A program made the position numbers and the translations under genes. A stretch of DNA of 64,000 bases from Polaromonas sp. JS666 (lineage in GTDB: Bacteria > Pseudomonadota > Gammaproteobacteria > Burkholderiales > Burkholderiaceae_C). The stretch lies in assembly GCF_900103405.1 (NCBI RefSeq), contig NZ_FNHX01000008.1:1-64000 (forward strand). The letters run 5' to 3'. The notes under the pieces were generated by a model. That model was given only the letters and a program-made list of their open reading frames with translations, did no database searches and had not been told where the DNA came from. This document shows, piece by piece, positions 53,125 to 63,047 of the stretch; the first letter of the stretch is position 1, and each line of letters starts with the position of its first letter.

Positions 53125-53151
53125 GGCCTTGCCGGCAGCAAACCGGGTGAT

Positions 53152-55266
53152 TCAGTTCGCGGTTTGCGCCTCGCACCACTTTCGCCACACGCTGCGCAGG
53201 GCTTCTTCGAAATGCCGGGCAAAGCGAGGCGCGTCGAAAACCGGTGAAGCCAGCACCTGCTCCCTCATGCCGGCGCGCAGCGATGCCAGGCGCGGCAGGT
53301 CGCCGGCATGCAATACAGCCTTCTTGACATAGTCATCGGCATCCTCGGCCACCCACTCGGGCAAGCCGGCATTCATCAGCAAGCCAACCCCCTGGCGGGC
53401 CAGAAAACTCTTGCCCGCCAAAGTCAGCACCGGCACGCCCATCCACAAGGCTTCGGCCGAGGTTGTTCCGCCCGTGTAGGGGAAGGGGTCGAGGGCGATA
53501 TCAACCTGCTGGTAGGTCGCAAGATAGGCCGCGCGAGGCCCCGCGCTCAGCACCAGCAGCCGCTCCGCGGTTATGCCGTGAGCGGCAAAACGCCCGGCAA
53601 CGACACCTTGCCAGCGGACTTGCTGATCCGGTGGCGCCACGAGTTGCAAGCGGCTGCCGGGCACGGCATGCAGTACCCGGGCCCACAGGGCGACGACGGC
53701 GTCGTTCATCTTTGACAGGGTATTGAAGCAGGCAAAGGTCACGTAACCGTTACGCAAGGCGGGAAGAGGCGTGACATCCACATCGTGTGCGGGCGGGGTA
53801 AAACAAAGCCGGGTTTGCGGCAGTCGCAGGATCTCTTCGGTGAAATGGCTCTCCAGCTCGGAGGGCAAGGTCCAGGGGTCGGCAATCAGGTAATCGATGG
53901 CCGCGACGCCGGTGGTGGCGAAGTAACCCAGCCAGCTGATTTGCACGGGAGCGGGTTTCCAGGCAAAGACCGGCAGGCGGTTCTTGCCGGTATGGCCGGA
54001 CAGGTCGATCAGGATGTCTATCCCGTCATCGCGGATGATCCGGGCCATGGCTTCGTCGGACAGGCCGACCACGGATTGCCAGCGATGGAAGTGGCGCTTG
54101 ATCCGGGCCGTGACTTCGTCGGTATCCAGGGAGTTGGAGTAGGCCAAGAGCTCCACGCGGCCGGATGCTTCAGTTGACAATGCGGCCAGCACGTTTTCAA
54201 TAAAGTGGCCCACCGGGTGTGAGCGTAAATCGGCCGAGACAAATCCGATGCGCAAGCATTTGGAAGGATCGGCGAGATTCCCCGGGGCACCAGCGGGTGG
54301 GGCCAGCCGCGCAACCATCGCGCCGAAGCGCCGGGCTTCTTCCAGTTGCTGCTCGGCAGAGAGTCTGGACAGCAAGTGCTGAATTAGCAGAACGTTGCTG
54401 TGCGCGATCGGGAAATCAGACTTGATGGCCAGCGCCCGACGGTAGCTCTCGAGAGCCTCGTCCAGCAGGCCGGTATCCTTGAGCGCGGCCGCCAGGTTGT
54501 GGTGCACCCCTGCGTTCTCGGGTTCGAGTTCCAGCACCTTTCGGTAGCTTGCCACCGCATCATTGAACAGGCGCAGCCCGATGGACACATCACCAAGGTT
54601 GCAATGCGCATCGACAAAGCCGGGCCTGAGCTCCACCGCGCGCCGGAAATGGATCGCGGCGTCTTGCATACGGCCCAGGTGGCGCAAGAGCAGGCCCTGG
54701 TTGTAGAGTATCTCCACATTGTCGGGATCAAGCTCCAGCATGCGGCGGTAGACGGCCGCGAGCTCATTGGAGCGCCCGAGCCGTCCCAGCAGCTTGACCA
54801 GTTTTTCATGGCTCTCGGCGTAGTCGAGCCTGATCTCCAGTGCGCGGCGATAGCTTGCCACCGCCGCATTGTCCTGCCCGAGTTCTTCAAGCGTCGTTCC
54901 CAGGGCCATCTCCGCCTCGGCGAAATCCGGCTTGAGCGCCAGCGCTTCGCGGTAGGCGGAAACGGCCGCCTCGTGCTGGTCCAGCCGCGCGTGAGCGGCG
55001 CCCAGGTTGAAGTGGGCGCCGGCCGAGTCCGGCTTGTACTGCACGGCTTTGCTGAAGGCCTCCAGAGCCGGCTGTGCATCGCCGCGGTCCAGCAAAATCG
55101 TGCCCCGGTTGAAGTGGGCTCGCGCCAGCTCGGGCATCAGGCTGACGGCCATGTCGTAGCAGCGCAGCGCCTCTTCGATTTGCCCTTGCTGCTCGAGCGC
55201 CATGCCTTGATCCAGCAACTGCTCGGCGGACGGCGTGGCGTCCATCGCCGACTCAAATCTTCCCAT
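53152..55266 (-). CDS. TPR-OGT glycosyltransferase (GT41/SPINDLY), copy 1
   Basis: 704 aa. N-terminal TPR repeats (about residues 10-330) show the A-x-x-x-x-G-x-x-x-L-G/A-x-x pattern. A SPINDLY/OGT-type catalytic region (about 350-700) contains G-F-V-S-A-D-L-R-S-H-P-V-G-H, D-I-L-I-D-L-S-G-H-T-G, I-S-W-L-G-Y-F-A-T-T-G and G-G-T-T-S-A-E-A-L-W-M-G-V-P. It likely transfers a sugar to Ser/Thr of a protein target. The ATG at 55266 has upstream GAAGAGGC. It overlaps copy 2 by 14 bp and converges with the ATPase gene. Confidence 0.9.
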   Translation of the reverse strand: MGRFESAMDATPSAEQLLDQGMALEQQGQIEEALRCYDMAVSLMPELARAHFNRGTILLDRGDAQPALEAFSKAVQYKPDSAGAHFNLGAAHARLDQHEAAVSAYREALALKPDFAEAEMALGTTLEELGQDNAAVASYRRALEIRLDYAESHEKLVKLLGRLGRSNELAAVYRRMLELDPDNVEILYNQGLLLRHLGRMQDAAIHFRRAVELRPGFVDAHCNLGDVSIGLRLFNDAVASYRKVLELEPENAGVHHNLAAALKDTGLLDEALESYRRALAIKSDFPIAHSNVLLIQHLLSRLSAEQQLEEARRFGAMVARLAPPAGAPGNLADPSKCLRIGFVSADLRSHPVGHFIENVLAALSTEASGRVELLAYSNSLDTDEVTARIKRHFHRWQSVVGLSDEAMARIIRDDGIDILIDLSGHTGKNRLPVFAWKPAPVQISWLGYFATTGVAAIDYLIADPWTLPSELESHFTEEILRLPQTRLCFTPPAHDVDVTPLPALRNGYVTFACFNTLSKMNDAVVALWARVLHAVPGSRLQLVAPPDQQVRWQGVVAGRFAAHGITAERLLVLSAGPRAAYLATYQQVDIALDPFPYTGGTTSAEALWMGVPVLTLAGKSFLARQGVGLLMNAGLPEWVAEDADDYVKKAVLHAGDLPRLASLRAGMREQVLASPVFDAPRFARHFEEALRSVWRKWCEAQTAN

Positions 55267-57430
55267 TTCGTGCCTCTTCAATATGTGGTGGAGCAGAGAA
55301 CTGTGAGGTATTCTGCCCGCACCACTTGTGCCACACATCGCGCAGGGCGATTTCAAAGTGCCGGGCAAAACGCGGCGCGTCGAAAATCGGCGAAGCCAGC
55401 ACCTGGGACCGCAGGCCCGCGCGCAGCACGGACAGCCTTTGCAAATCGCCGGCATGTGCAACTGCCCGTTTCACATAGTCGTCCGCATCAGTGGCAACCC
55501 ACTCGGGCAATCCGGCATTCATCAGCAACCCAACGCCCTGGCGCGACAAAAAGGTATTGCCCTCCAAAGTCAGCACCGGCACCCCCATCCACAGCGCTTC
55601 GACGGTGGTGGTCCCGCCCGTGTAGGGAAACGGATCCAGGGCGATGTCCACCCGATGGTAGGTTTGCAGGTATTTGGCGCGCGGCACGGGCCCTTGAATC
55701 AGCAGCCTCGCCGGCTCAATGCCGTGCGCCGTGAACCGCTCCAGCGTTGTTTGCCGGTTTGAGGCCTCGTTGAGCTGCGAGGCCATGAGGTGCAGGCGGC
55801 TCCCCGGTACCGCATGCAATATCCTGGCCCACAAGGCAACGACGGCGTCGTTCATTTTGGGCAGCGCATTAAAGCAGGCGAAGGTGATGTAACCGTTGGC
55901 CAGTGCGGGCAGCGCTGCCGTGCCCAGGTCAAGCGTGGGAGCGGTAAAGCACAGCCGGGTCTGCGGCAGGCGCAGGATTTTTTCGGTGAACTGGCCTTCC
56001 AGATGGGCAGGCAGCGTCCACGGGTCGGCAATGAGGTAATCGATGGCCGCCACGCCCGTGGTGGCAAAGTAGCCCAGCCAGCTGATCTGCACGGGGGCGG
56101 GCCTTGCCGCAAAGACGGGTAGGCGGTTGCCTCCCGTGTGGCCGGACAGGTCAATCAGGATGTCTATGCGGTCATCGCGTATCTGCTGGACCAGCGATGC
56201 ATCGGATCGGTCGTGTACCGGATGCCAGCCCCGGAGGTGGGATTTGATCCTTTCGGTCACCTCGTCAGACTGCGATGAATTGGAATAGGCGAAGAGCTCC
56301 AGGCGTCCGGCTGTTCCAGCCGACAGGGCGGCCAGAATGCTCTCCACAAAATAACCCACGGGATGCGCGCTCAAGTCCGCCGAGACAAAACCCACCCGCA
56401 GGCATCTGTCGGGCATCGGGCTGTTGTGCAAGGGCTCGAAGGGTGGGGCCAGGCGGGCGACCGTTTCGCCAAACCGGCGCGCTTCCTCGAACAATTCTTC
56501 AGGCGGCTGTTCGGACAGGTAGTTCTGAACCATCAAAAGATTGCTGTGGGCCACCGCCAGTTCCGGCCTGAGGGTCATGGCCTTGCGGTAACTCACCAGG
56601 GCCTTGCCCAGGTCGCCGAGGTCCTTGAATGCGCTTCCGATGTTGTTGTACGCATCCGCGCTATCGGGGTTGAGTTCCAGTACCCTGTGATAGCTTGCCG
56701 CCGCATCGCCGAACTGGTGCAGGTCCATCAGCACGTTGCCGAGGTTGCCATGCGCGGCCAGAAAGTCCGGCTTCAACTTCACCGCAAGCCGGTACTGGCT
56801 GACCGCCTCGTGAAACTGGCCCTTGATGTTCAGGAGGAGCCCCAGGCTGTTAAGGGCATTGACATTGTGGGGGTCCCGAACAAGGATCTGGCGAAAGCAG
56901 GCTGCGGCCTCGTCGAATTGATCGAGCCGCATCAGGAGGTAAGCCAGCTTGTCCTGCGCCTCGGCGTAGCCGGGTTCGATCTCCAGGACACGGCGATAGC
57001 TTTTGATGGCCTCCTGATCGTGTCCCTGCTCCTCCAGCGCCGCGCCCAGGGCCATCTCCGCCTCCGCAAAATCAGGCTTGAGTGCGAGCGCCTGGCGGTA
57101 GGCTGACACGGCCGCCTCATCGCGGTCCAGCCGGGCATATGCCGCCCCCAGGTTGAAGTGAGCGCCGGCCGAGTCCGGCTTGTACTGCACGGCCTTGGTA
57201 AAGGCCGCCAAGGCCTCCTGCGCATCGCCGCGGTCCAGCAAGATGGTGCCCCGGTTGAAATGCGCCCGCGCGAGTTCCGGCATCAGGGCTATGGCAGAGT
57301 CGTAGTGCAGCAAGGCCTCTTCGGGCTGTCCTTGCTGCTCCAGCGCCATGCCTTGCTCCAGCAGTTGTTCGGCCGATGGTTCGGGCTTCAATGGCTCCCC
57401 GGCCTTGGCAGCCGGCTCAAGCGCGCTCAT
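55253..57430 (-). CDS. TPR-OGT glycosyltransferase (GT41/SPINDLY), copy 2
   Basis: 725 aa, the same architecture as its neighbours: TPRs to about residue 350, then the GT41-like catalytic half with G-F-V-S-A-D-L-S-A-H-P, D-I-L-I-D-L-S-G-H-T-G and G-G-T-T-T-V-E-A-L-W-M-G-V-P. The tail ends with H-I-E-E-A-R-N-G-K-I, encoded by DNA that matches the leader of copy 3 (see findings). The start is the ATG at 57430, and copy 3 ends inside it with a 14-bp overlap. Confidence 0.9.
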   Translation of the reverse strand: MSALEPAAKAGEPLKPEPSAEQLLEQGMALEQQGQPEEALLHYDSAIALMPELARAHFNRGTILLDRGDAQEALAAFTKAVQYKPDSAGAHFNLGAAYARLDRDEAAVSAYRQALALKPDFAEAEMALGAALEEQGHDQEAIKSYRRVLEIEPGYAEAQDKLAYLLMRLDQFDEAAACFRQILVRDPHNVNALNSLGLLLNIKGQFHEAVSQYRLAVKLKPDFLAAHGNLGNVLMDLHQFGDAAASYHRVLELNPDSADAYNNIGSAFKDLGDLGKALVSYRKAMTLRPELAVAHSNLLMVQNYLSEQPPEELFEEARRFGETVARLAPPFEPLHNSPMPDRCLRVGFVSADLSAHPVGYFVESILAALSAGTAGRLELFAYSNSSQSDEVTERIKSHLRGWHPVHDRSDASLVQQIRDDRIDILIDLSGHTGGNRLPVFAARPAPVQISWLGYFATTGVAAIDYLIADPWTLPAHLEGQFTEKILRLPQTRLCFTAPTLDLGTAALPALANGYITFACFNALPKMNDAVVALWARILHAVPGSRLHLMASQLNEASNRQTTLERFTAHGIEPARLLIQGPVPRAKYLQTYHRVDIALDPFPYTGGTTTVEALWMGVPVLTLEGNTFLSRQGVGLLMNAGLPEWVATDADDYVKRAVAHAGDLQRLSVLRAGLRSQVLASPIFDAPRFARHFEIALRDVWHKWCGQNTSQFSAPPHIEEARNGKI

Positions 57431-59816
57431 CGCCTGCTACCCGCCCGTGTGTGGCTGCGGGCGCGGTGTTTTCCGCGCACCACGCGTGCCACATGCCGCG
57501 CAGTGCCGTTTCAAAGTGCCTGGCAAAGCGCGGCGCATCAAAGATCGGCGAGGCCAGCACCTGCGACCGCAAGCCTGCGCGCAACGCTGACAGTTTCTGC
57601 AAGTCGCCGGCATGCGCGACGGCACGGGAGAGGTAGTCGCCGGGGTTCGAGGCGACCCATTCGGGCAGTCCCGCATTCATCATCAGGCCGACGCCTTGGC
57701 GCGACAAAAACCGTTCGCCGGCCAGCGTCAGCACCGGCACGCCCATCCACAAGGCTTCCACCGTCGTCGTCCCGCCCGGGTAAGGAAAGGGATCCAGGGC
57801 GATGTCCACCCGCTGATAGGCGGCCAGGTAGTTCTCCCGGGGTACATAGTCTTCCAGGATCAACCGGCCGGGTTCGATGCCGTGGGCGGCGAAACGGGCC
57901 AAGACCTCGCGTTGTGCGGACGCCTGCTGCAGCTGGCGGGCCTTGAGAAACAGGCGGCTCGCCGGTACGGCATTCAGTACCTGTGCCCACAGTGCCACGA
58001 CGGCATCATTCATCTTGGTCAGGTTGTTGAAGCAGCCGAAAGTGACATAGCCGTTGGACAGGGCCGGAAGCGGTGAAACGGTCACGTCCGCGCGTGGCGG
58101 CGTGAAGCACAGCCGTGTCTCGGGCAGGCGCCAGATCTTCTCGGTGAAACTGCCTTCCTCGCTGTCCGGCATGGTCCAGGGATCGGCGAGGAGGTAGTCC
58201 ATCGTCTGCACCCCGGTGGTTGCGAAATAGCCCAGCCAGGACAGCTGCACTGGTGCGGGTTTCCAGGCGAATACCGGCAGGCGGTTGTACGCGGTATGCC
58301 CCGAGAGATCAATCAGGATGTCAATGCCGTCTTCGCGTATCAGTTCGGCCACGTGTTCATCGGAAAGCCCCACCACCGGATGCCACGCGTGGCAGCAGGC
58401 CTTGAGCCGCTGGCTGAGTTCATCATCGCAGCTGCGCGTGGGATAGCCGAACAGTTCCAGCGAGGTGGCGCTGGAGGCCAAGGCTGCCATCACAGCATCC
58501 AGAAAGTAGCCTACGGGGTGGATACAAAAATCCCCGGAAACCAGGCCTATGCGCAGCCGGCGATCTGGGTCGGGTGGATTGGCCCAAGCCATCGCAGGCC
58601 GGGCACGGCGCGCAAGCACATCGCCAAAACGCCTGGCCTCGGCCAGTAAATTCGCTACAGGCTGGTCGGCCAGGTAGTTGTGTACGAAGAGCAAGCTGTT
58701 GTGGGCATCGGTGAAGTCCGGCTGGAGCTCCAGCGCGCGACGCGTGCTCTCCAGCGAGCTTTCAAGCTGCCCAATATCCTGCAGGGTATTTCCGAGATTG
58801 CTGTGGGCCTGCGCGTAATCAGGCTTGATGGCCAAGGCCCGCCGGTGGCATTCAACCGCCTCGTCAAATTGCCCCTGTGTTTGAAAAACCGCGCCCATGG
58901 CGGTAAGCGATTCGGCGAAGTCAGGATTGATCTCCAGCGCCTGGCGGTAACTTTCGACGGCAGAATCGGCCTGCCCCAGGTCGGCCAGGAGATTGCCCAG
59001 GTTGTGATGGGCTTCGATGAAGTCCGGCCGGATCTCTAGCGCCTGGCGATAGCTGTCCACGGCCTGCGTGAGCTGCCCCAGCGTACGCAAGGTGGCGCCG
59101 AGGTTATTGTGCGCCAGCGCATCCTCCGGGTCGACCGCCACTGCTTGGCGAAAACTGGCGGCCGAATCTTTAAATCGGCCGAGCTTTCTCTGGACTGCTC
59201 CCAGGTTGTTGAGCCAGCCCGCGTTGTGGGGGTCGGTTTCCAGCATCTGGCGATAGGTCTCCGCGACCTCATCGAATCGTTCCGACCGGCTCAGTACCTT
59301 GACCAGTTTGTCGTGGACCTCGGTATAAACGGGATCGATCTCCAGTGCGCGGCGATAGCTTGCCACCGCCGCTTCATCCTGCCCGAGTTCTTCAAACGCG
59401 GCGCCTAAGGCCATTTCGGCCTCGGCGAAGCCCGGTTTGAGCGCGAGCGCCTCGCGGTATGCCGAGACGGCTGCCTCATGTTGATCCAGCCGTGTGTAGG
59501 CGGCTCCGAGGTTGAAGTGGGCGCCGGCCGATTCCGGTTTATAGCGGACGGCCTGCGTGAAGGCCTCCAGGGCTTGCTGCGCGTCACCGCGGTCCAGCAA
59601 AATAGTGCCCCGGTTGAAATGCGCCCGCGCCAGCTCGGGCATGAGCTTCACTGCAGTGTCGTAGCAGAGCAGCGCCTCTTCGGGCCGCCCTTGCTGCTCA
59701 AGTTTCATGCCGTCCTCCAGCAGTTGCTCGGCGCCTGGGCCGCTGGGTTTCAAAAACTCCCCGGCATCTCCGGCGGTGGTACGCCCGCCCTTCATGATTC
59801 GATCAAATATCCCCAT
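57417..59816 (-). CDS. TPR-OGT glycosyltransferase (GT41/SPINDLY), copy 3
   Basis: 799 aa, the longest copy, with extra TPR units (residues about 20-430). The catalytic half has G-L-V-S-G-D-F-C-I-H-P, D-I-L-I-D-L-S-G-H-T-A-Y-N and P-Y-P-G-G-T-T-T-V-E-A-L-W-M-G-V-P. The first-position gene of the operon starts with the ATG at 59816 (M-G-I-F-D-R-I-M) after GAAGAGGCA. All three share the D-P-W-T-M/L-P and G-V-G-L-M/L-M-N-A-G-L-P-E-W-V motifs. Targets are unknown; the pilin or surface proteins are candidates. Confidence 0.9.
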   Translation of the reverse strand: MGIFDRIMKGGRTTAGDAGEFLKPSGPGAEQLLEDGMKLEQQGRPEEALLCYDTAVKLMPELARAHFNRGTILLDRGDAQQALEAFTQAVRYKPESAGAHFNLGAAYTRLDQHEAAVSAYREALALKPGFAEAEMALGAAFEELGQDEAAVASYRRALEIDPVYTEVHDKLVKVLSRSERFDEVAETYRQMLETDPHNAGWLNNLGAVQRKLGRFKDSAASFRQAVAVDPEDALAHNNLGATLRTLGQLTQAVDSYRQALEIRPDFIEAHHNLGNLLADLGQADSAVESYRQALEINPDFAESLTAMGAVFQTQGQFDEAVECHRRALAIKPDYAQAHSNLGNTLQDIGQLESSLESTRRALELQPDFTDAHNSLLFVHNYLADQPVANLLAEARRFGDVLARRARPAMAWANPPDPDRRLRIGLVSGDFCIHPVGYFLDAVMAALASSATSLELFGYPTRSCDDELSQRLKACCHAWHPVVGLSDEHVAELIREDGIDILIDLSGHTAYNRLPVFAWKPAPVQLSWLGYFATTGVQTMDYLLADPWTMPDSEEGSFTEKIWRLPETRLCFTPPRADVTVSPLPALSNGYVTFGCFNNLTKMNDAVVALWAQVLNAVPASRLFLKARQLQQASAQREVLARFAAHGIEPGRLILEDYVPRENYLAAYQRVDIALDPFPYPGGTTTVEALWMGVPVLTLAGERFLSRQGVGLMMNAGLPEWVASNPGDYLSRAVAHAGDLQKLSALRAGLRSQVLASPIFDAPRFARHFETALRGMWHAWCAENTAPAATHGRVAGDERA

Positions 59817-60021
59817 CCCTTGCCTCTTCAATTTATTGCGGCCTCGGCCGAGTGGTTTAATGGGTGCGCTGAAAAGACGCCTATGCGGTTGTCTTGTCGA
59901 ATGCGGATGGCCGCCCGTCGGATCGAAGGCATTGGACGCCGAAAGTCATCGCCCTTGAATCGCAATTCGAACGAAAGGCAAAAATCGCCTCGAACCCGGT
60001 ACATTGCCATGACCCTATTTT

Positions 60022-60027
60022 TATAAT
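60022..60027 (+). promoter_or_regulatory. Perfect TATAAT -10 element
   Basis: A consensus -10 hexamer lies 32 bp upstream of the small gene at 60059. No matching -35 was found at the usual spacing (a TTGCCA lies 12 bp upstream), so the promoter is only partly supported. The rest of the spacer 59817-60058 shows nothing else I can name. Confidence 0.35.
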
Positions 60028-60058
60028 GCCACAATCGTGAAAAGCACCCGGAGGCCAC

Positions 60059-60358
60059 ATGATATTGAGTTGGTTTGACGCTCGTGAAGCGAAGACGTTT
60101 GGCGAGTCCCTCGCACGGTATTTCCTGGAGGGCATGCCCCCGGCCAATCAGATTGGGGACAAGGCATTCGCGCAGAAGTCCACCAAGTTGCTCGGAAAAA
60201 TGGCGGACCAGATCTACCATTTCAAAAGGCAGCACAAACTAAATATCTACAAAAAAGCTCAGCTTGGCAATGCCTTCAAATGGAAGCTCAAGGATGCCGG
60301 TGTTGCGCCGGACTATACGGATGAACTGACCAAATGGCTGATCCGGCATATTGGGTGA
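60059..60358 (+). CDS. Hypothetical small protein upstream of pilin gene
   Basis: 99 aa. It has a good ribosome site (GGAGG, 6 bp upstream). No transmembrane helix or signal is visible. It is basic and helical-looking, with I-Y-H-F-K-R-Q-H-K-L and W-L-I-R-H-I-G near the end. I do not recognise the family. It lies between the OGT array (divergent) and the pilin gene. Confidence 0.72.
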   Translation: MILSWFDAREAKTFGESLARYFLEGMPPANQIGDKAFAQKSTKLLGKMADQIYHFKRQHKLNIYKKAQLGNAFKWKLKDAGVAPDYTDELTKWLIRHIG

Positions 60359-60514
60359 ACTGGGTAAACAGCCCGGAGGCTCGTCGCCAATTCGGTTTGG
60401 GGAGGATGGGGTGACAAAAATGCCATTTCCCATGACTTGAATTGACAAGAAGCGCCACAAGTAAGCCGGCTTTTGGCTTGCTCCCCATGCCAGAGCCGCC
60501 AGTTCAGGGGCTAA

Positions 60515-61051
<537 letters not shown>

Positions 61052-61067
61052 TCGTTTGATTGGATAC

Positions 61068-61099
61068 AAAGCCCCTTGGCATCGCCAAGGGGCTTTTTT
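61068..61099 (+). terminator. Rho-independent terminator after pilA
   Basis: GCCCCTTGGC (61071-61080) pairs with GCCAAGGGGC (61084-61093), followed by TTTTTT. A near-ideal terminator that sets the pilin transcript end. Confidence 0.92.
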
Positions 61100-61110
61100 C
61101 ATTTTTGCGC

Positions 61111-63027
61111 ATGATTCAAACCCGATACTTCGCTGCGGCCGCGCTTGTTCTCGCCGCTGCGTTGCTGGCTGTCATCTACTGGCCGGGTTTGTATGGCGAC
61201 TTCTTCTTTGACGATGAACCCAGCATCACCCTCGCCCAGGGTGTGCGCCTCGAGACCTTGTCCCCGGAATCCATCCGCCAGGCCCTTGCCAGTGGCGGTG
61301 CCGGCCCGTCGGGCAGGCCGGTTGCCCAGTTGAGCTTCGCGCTCAACCACTATTTCAGCGGATTCGATCCCTTTGTTTTCAAGGCGACCAATCTCGCCAT
61401 TCACTTTGCCTGTGGTTTGCTGGTATTTGCCTTGACACGGCGCGTGCTGGGCACAGCGGGGCCGCCGGCCCGGCAGCACAAGCTTTTGATCGCGTCCGGC
61501 GCCGTGACCGCGCTGTGGCTGTTCCATCCCATCCAGCTGCTCCCGGTTCTGCACGTTGTGCAGCGCATGACCAGCTTGTCGGCCCTCTTTCTGCTCGCCG
61601 CGCTGCTGCTGCATATTCGTGGGCGGGAAAGTGAGGGTCGGGCTGCCGTCGCATGGCTGCTGCTGGCATGGGGTGTTCTATGGCCGCTTTCTTGCCTCAG
61701 CAAGGAAAGTGGCTTGCTGTTTCCTGTGTTCGTGCTTGCCTGGGAACTGGTGGTGCGCAAGAATTCATTTGGCCGCCTTGATGGTTTTGCGCGCGGTTTG
61801 ATGGGGTTGACGGCCTTTTTCCTGGTGGCCGGCTTGGCCTATGCGTTCTCCACGCGCGCGCAGTGGCTGTGGGCCGGCTACCAGTTGCGCCCGTTTTCGT
61901 TGACGGAGCGCCTGCTGACGGAGGGCCGGGTGCTCTGGTTTTACCTTGACCTGGCTGTTATTCCGGACCTCAAGGCGTTTGCCCTGTACCACGACGATTT
62001 TGTGGTGTCCCGTAGTCTGTTTTCCCCGTGGACGACGCTGCCGGCCTTGCTGGGGCTGGCGGGCCTGGCCTTGCTCGCATGGCGAACGCGCACGCGCGCA
62101 CCGCTTGTGGCCTTCGGTATCTTGTGGTTCCTGGCCGGGCATGCTCTGGAATCCACGGTGTTGCCCCTGGAGCTCGTACACGAGCACCGCAACTACTTGC
62201 CTGTCCTGGGGATCTTTCTGGCGGCAGGGTGGCCTCTGATGCTTGCGCTGGAACGCAAGGGGACGCACAGGACGATAGGCGTCGCGCTCGCGGCGGCGAT
62301 GGTGGGCTACTTTTCCCTTGTCACGGCCCTGCGCGCGCACCAGTTCGGCGACAAATTGCGGCGTGCCCAGGTCGAAGCCCGAAACCATCCGGCATCGGCC
62401 CGCGCCCAGCACGAGGCCGGAATCTCGCTGGCGGGACTGCCGGATGCGGCCTTGCGAGATTCGCCCACCTATGCTTTGGCCCGCACGCGTTACGAGCTGG
62501 CCGGCAAGCTCGACCCGAATCTCAAGATGAACTGGCTGGGGCTGATCCACCTGAACTGCAAGGCGGGGATGCCGGCAAAACAGGCGGACATCGAGGAACT
62601 GACGCGACGGCTGCGGGATACGCCTTTTGCGCCGGGCGATACAGGCGTGCTTTACAACATGAAAGAGATGTCGATTGCCGGCTCGGTCTGCCTTGCCAGG
62701 CCGGAGATGGACGCGGTGTTTGCCGCCGCGCTGGCCAACCCCGGGGCGTCGCCGGCAGTCAAGGCAATGTTGTACTCATGGCACGCCGACTATTTGTGGC
62801 TGCGTGAGCGCGACCTTGCGGCAGCGCGAAGCGCCTTGGGGCAATCACTGGCGTTGTATCCGTTCAACCCCAGCAATCGCCTCAAATGGGCACAGCTCCT
62901 CATGCTCTCCGGGGAGCTGGCGCAGGCCCGGCAACTGCTTCTGGCATTGCGGACGGAGTATTTTTCGGCCGAAGAGCGAAAGACACTCGATGACATGCTC
63001 ACTGCGCTTAACATGACGGCACGTTGA
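61111..63027 (+). CDS. Multi-membrane GT-C-like glycosyltransferase or TPR membrane protein beside pilin
   Basis: About 638 aa. Roughly ten transmembrane segments (residues about 5-420) are followed by a soluble C-terminal region with TPR-like helical repeats. Near the N-terminus, F-F-F-D-D-E-P-S-I resembles the acidic D-D loop of GT-C-fold glycosyltransferases (PMT/TMTC class). It sits between the pilin and a DPM1-like gene, so a polyprenyl-phosphate-sugar-dependent pilin-modifying role is plausible. The ATG at 61111 was chosen; the in-frame extension through the pilA terminator is not likely. Its 3' end lies 20 bp before the next gene. Confidence 0.75.
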   Translation: MIQTRYFAAAALVLAAALLAVIYWPGLYGDFFFDDEPSITLAQGVRLETLSPESIRQALASGGAGPSGRPVAQLSFALNHYFSGFDPFVFKATNLAIHFACGLLVFALTRRVLGTAGPPARQHKLLIASGAVTALWLFHPIQLLPVLHVVQRMTSLSALFLLAALLLHIRGRESEGRAAVAWLLLAWGVLWPLSCLSKESGLLFPVFVLAWELVVRKNSFGRLDGFARGLMGLTAFFLVAGLAYAFSTRAQWLWAGYQLRPFSLTERLLTEGRVLWFYLDLAVIPDLKAFALYHDDFVVSRSLFSPWTTLPALLGLAGLALLAWRTRTRAPLVAFGILWFLAGHALESTVLPLELVHEHRNYLPVLGIFLAAGWPLMLALERKGTHRTIGVALAAAMVGYFSLVTALRAHQFGDKLRRAQVEARNHPASARAQHEAGISLAGLPDAALRDSPTYALARTRYELAGKLDPNLKMNWLGLIHLNCKAGMPAKQADIEELTRRLRDTPFAPGDTGVLYNMKEMSIAGSVCLARPEMDAVFAAALANPGASPAVKAMLYSWHADYLWLRERDLAAARSALGQSLALYPFNPSNRLKWAQLLMLSGELAQARQLLLALRTEYFSAEERKTLDDMLTALNMTAR

Positions 63028-63047
63028 CACCAACCGGTCGCCTGACA

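Larger units (their letters stand above)
53152..59816. repeat. Tandem triplication of a TPR-OGT gene
   Basis: Three consecutive genes share TPR blocks and catalytic regions with high nucleotide identity, including stretches around 53.4, 55.5 and 57.7 kb that are almost the same. The spacing and the 14-bp overlaps are conserved. It is a tandem gene-amplification array. Confidence 0.88.

Noticed and set aside
59830..59920. tRNA-Ser-like sequence (GCCGAGTGGTTTAA)
   Set aside because: Only the D-arm resembles tRNA-Ser. There is no proper anticodon stem and no GGTTCGAATCC T-arm, so no tRNA fold.
61060..61110. In-frame TTG extension of the GT-C-like gene
   Set aside because: The extension runs through the pilA terminator. 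ATG 61111 gives a hydrophobic N-terminus consistent with a first transmembrane helix.
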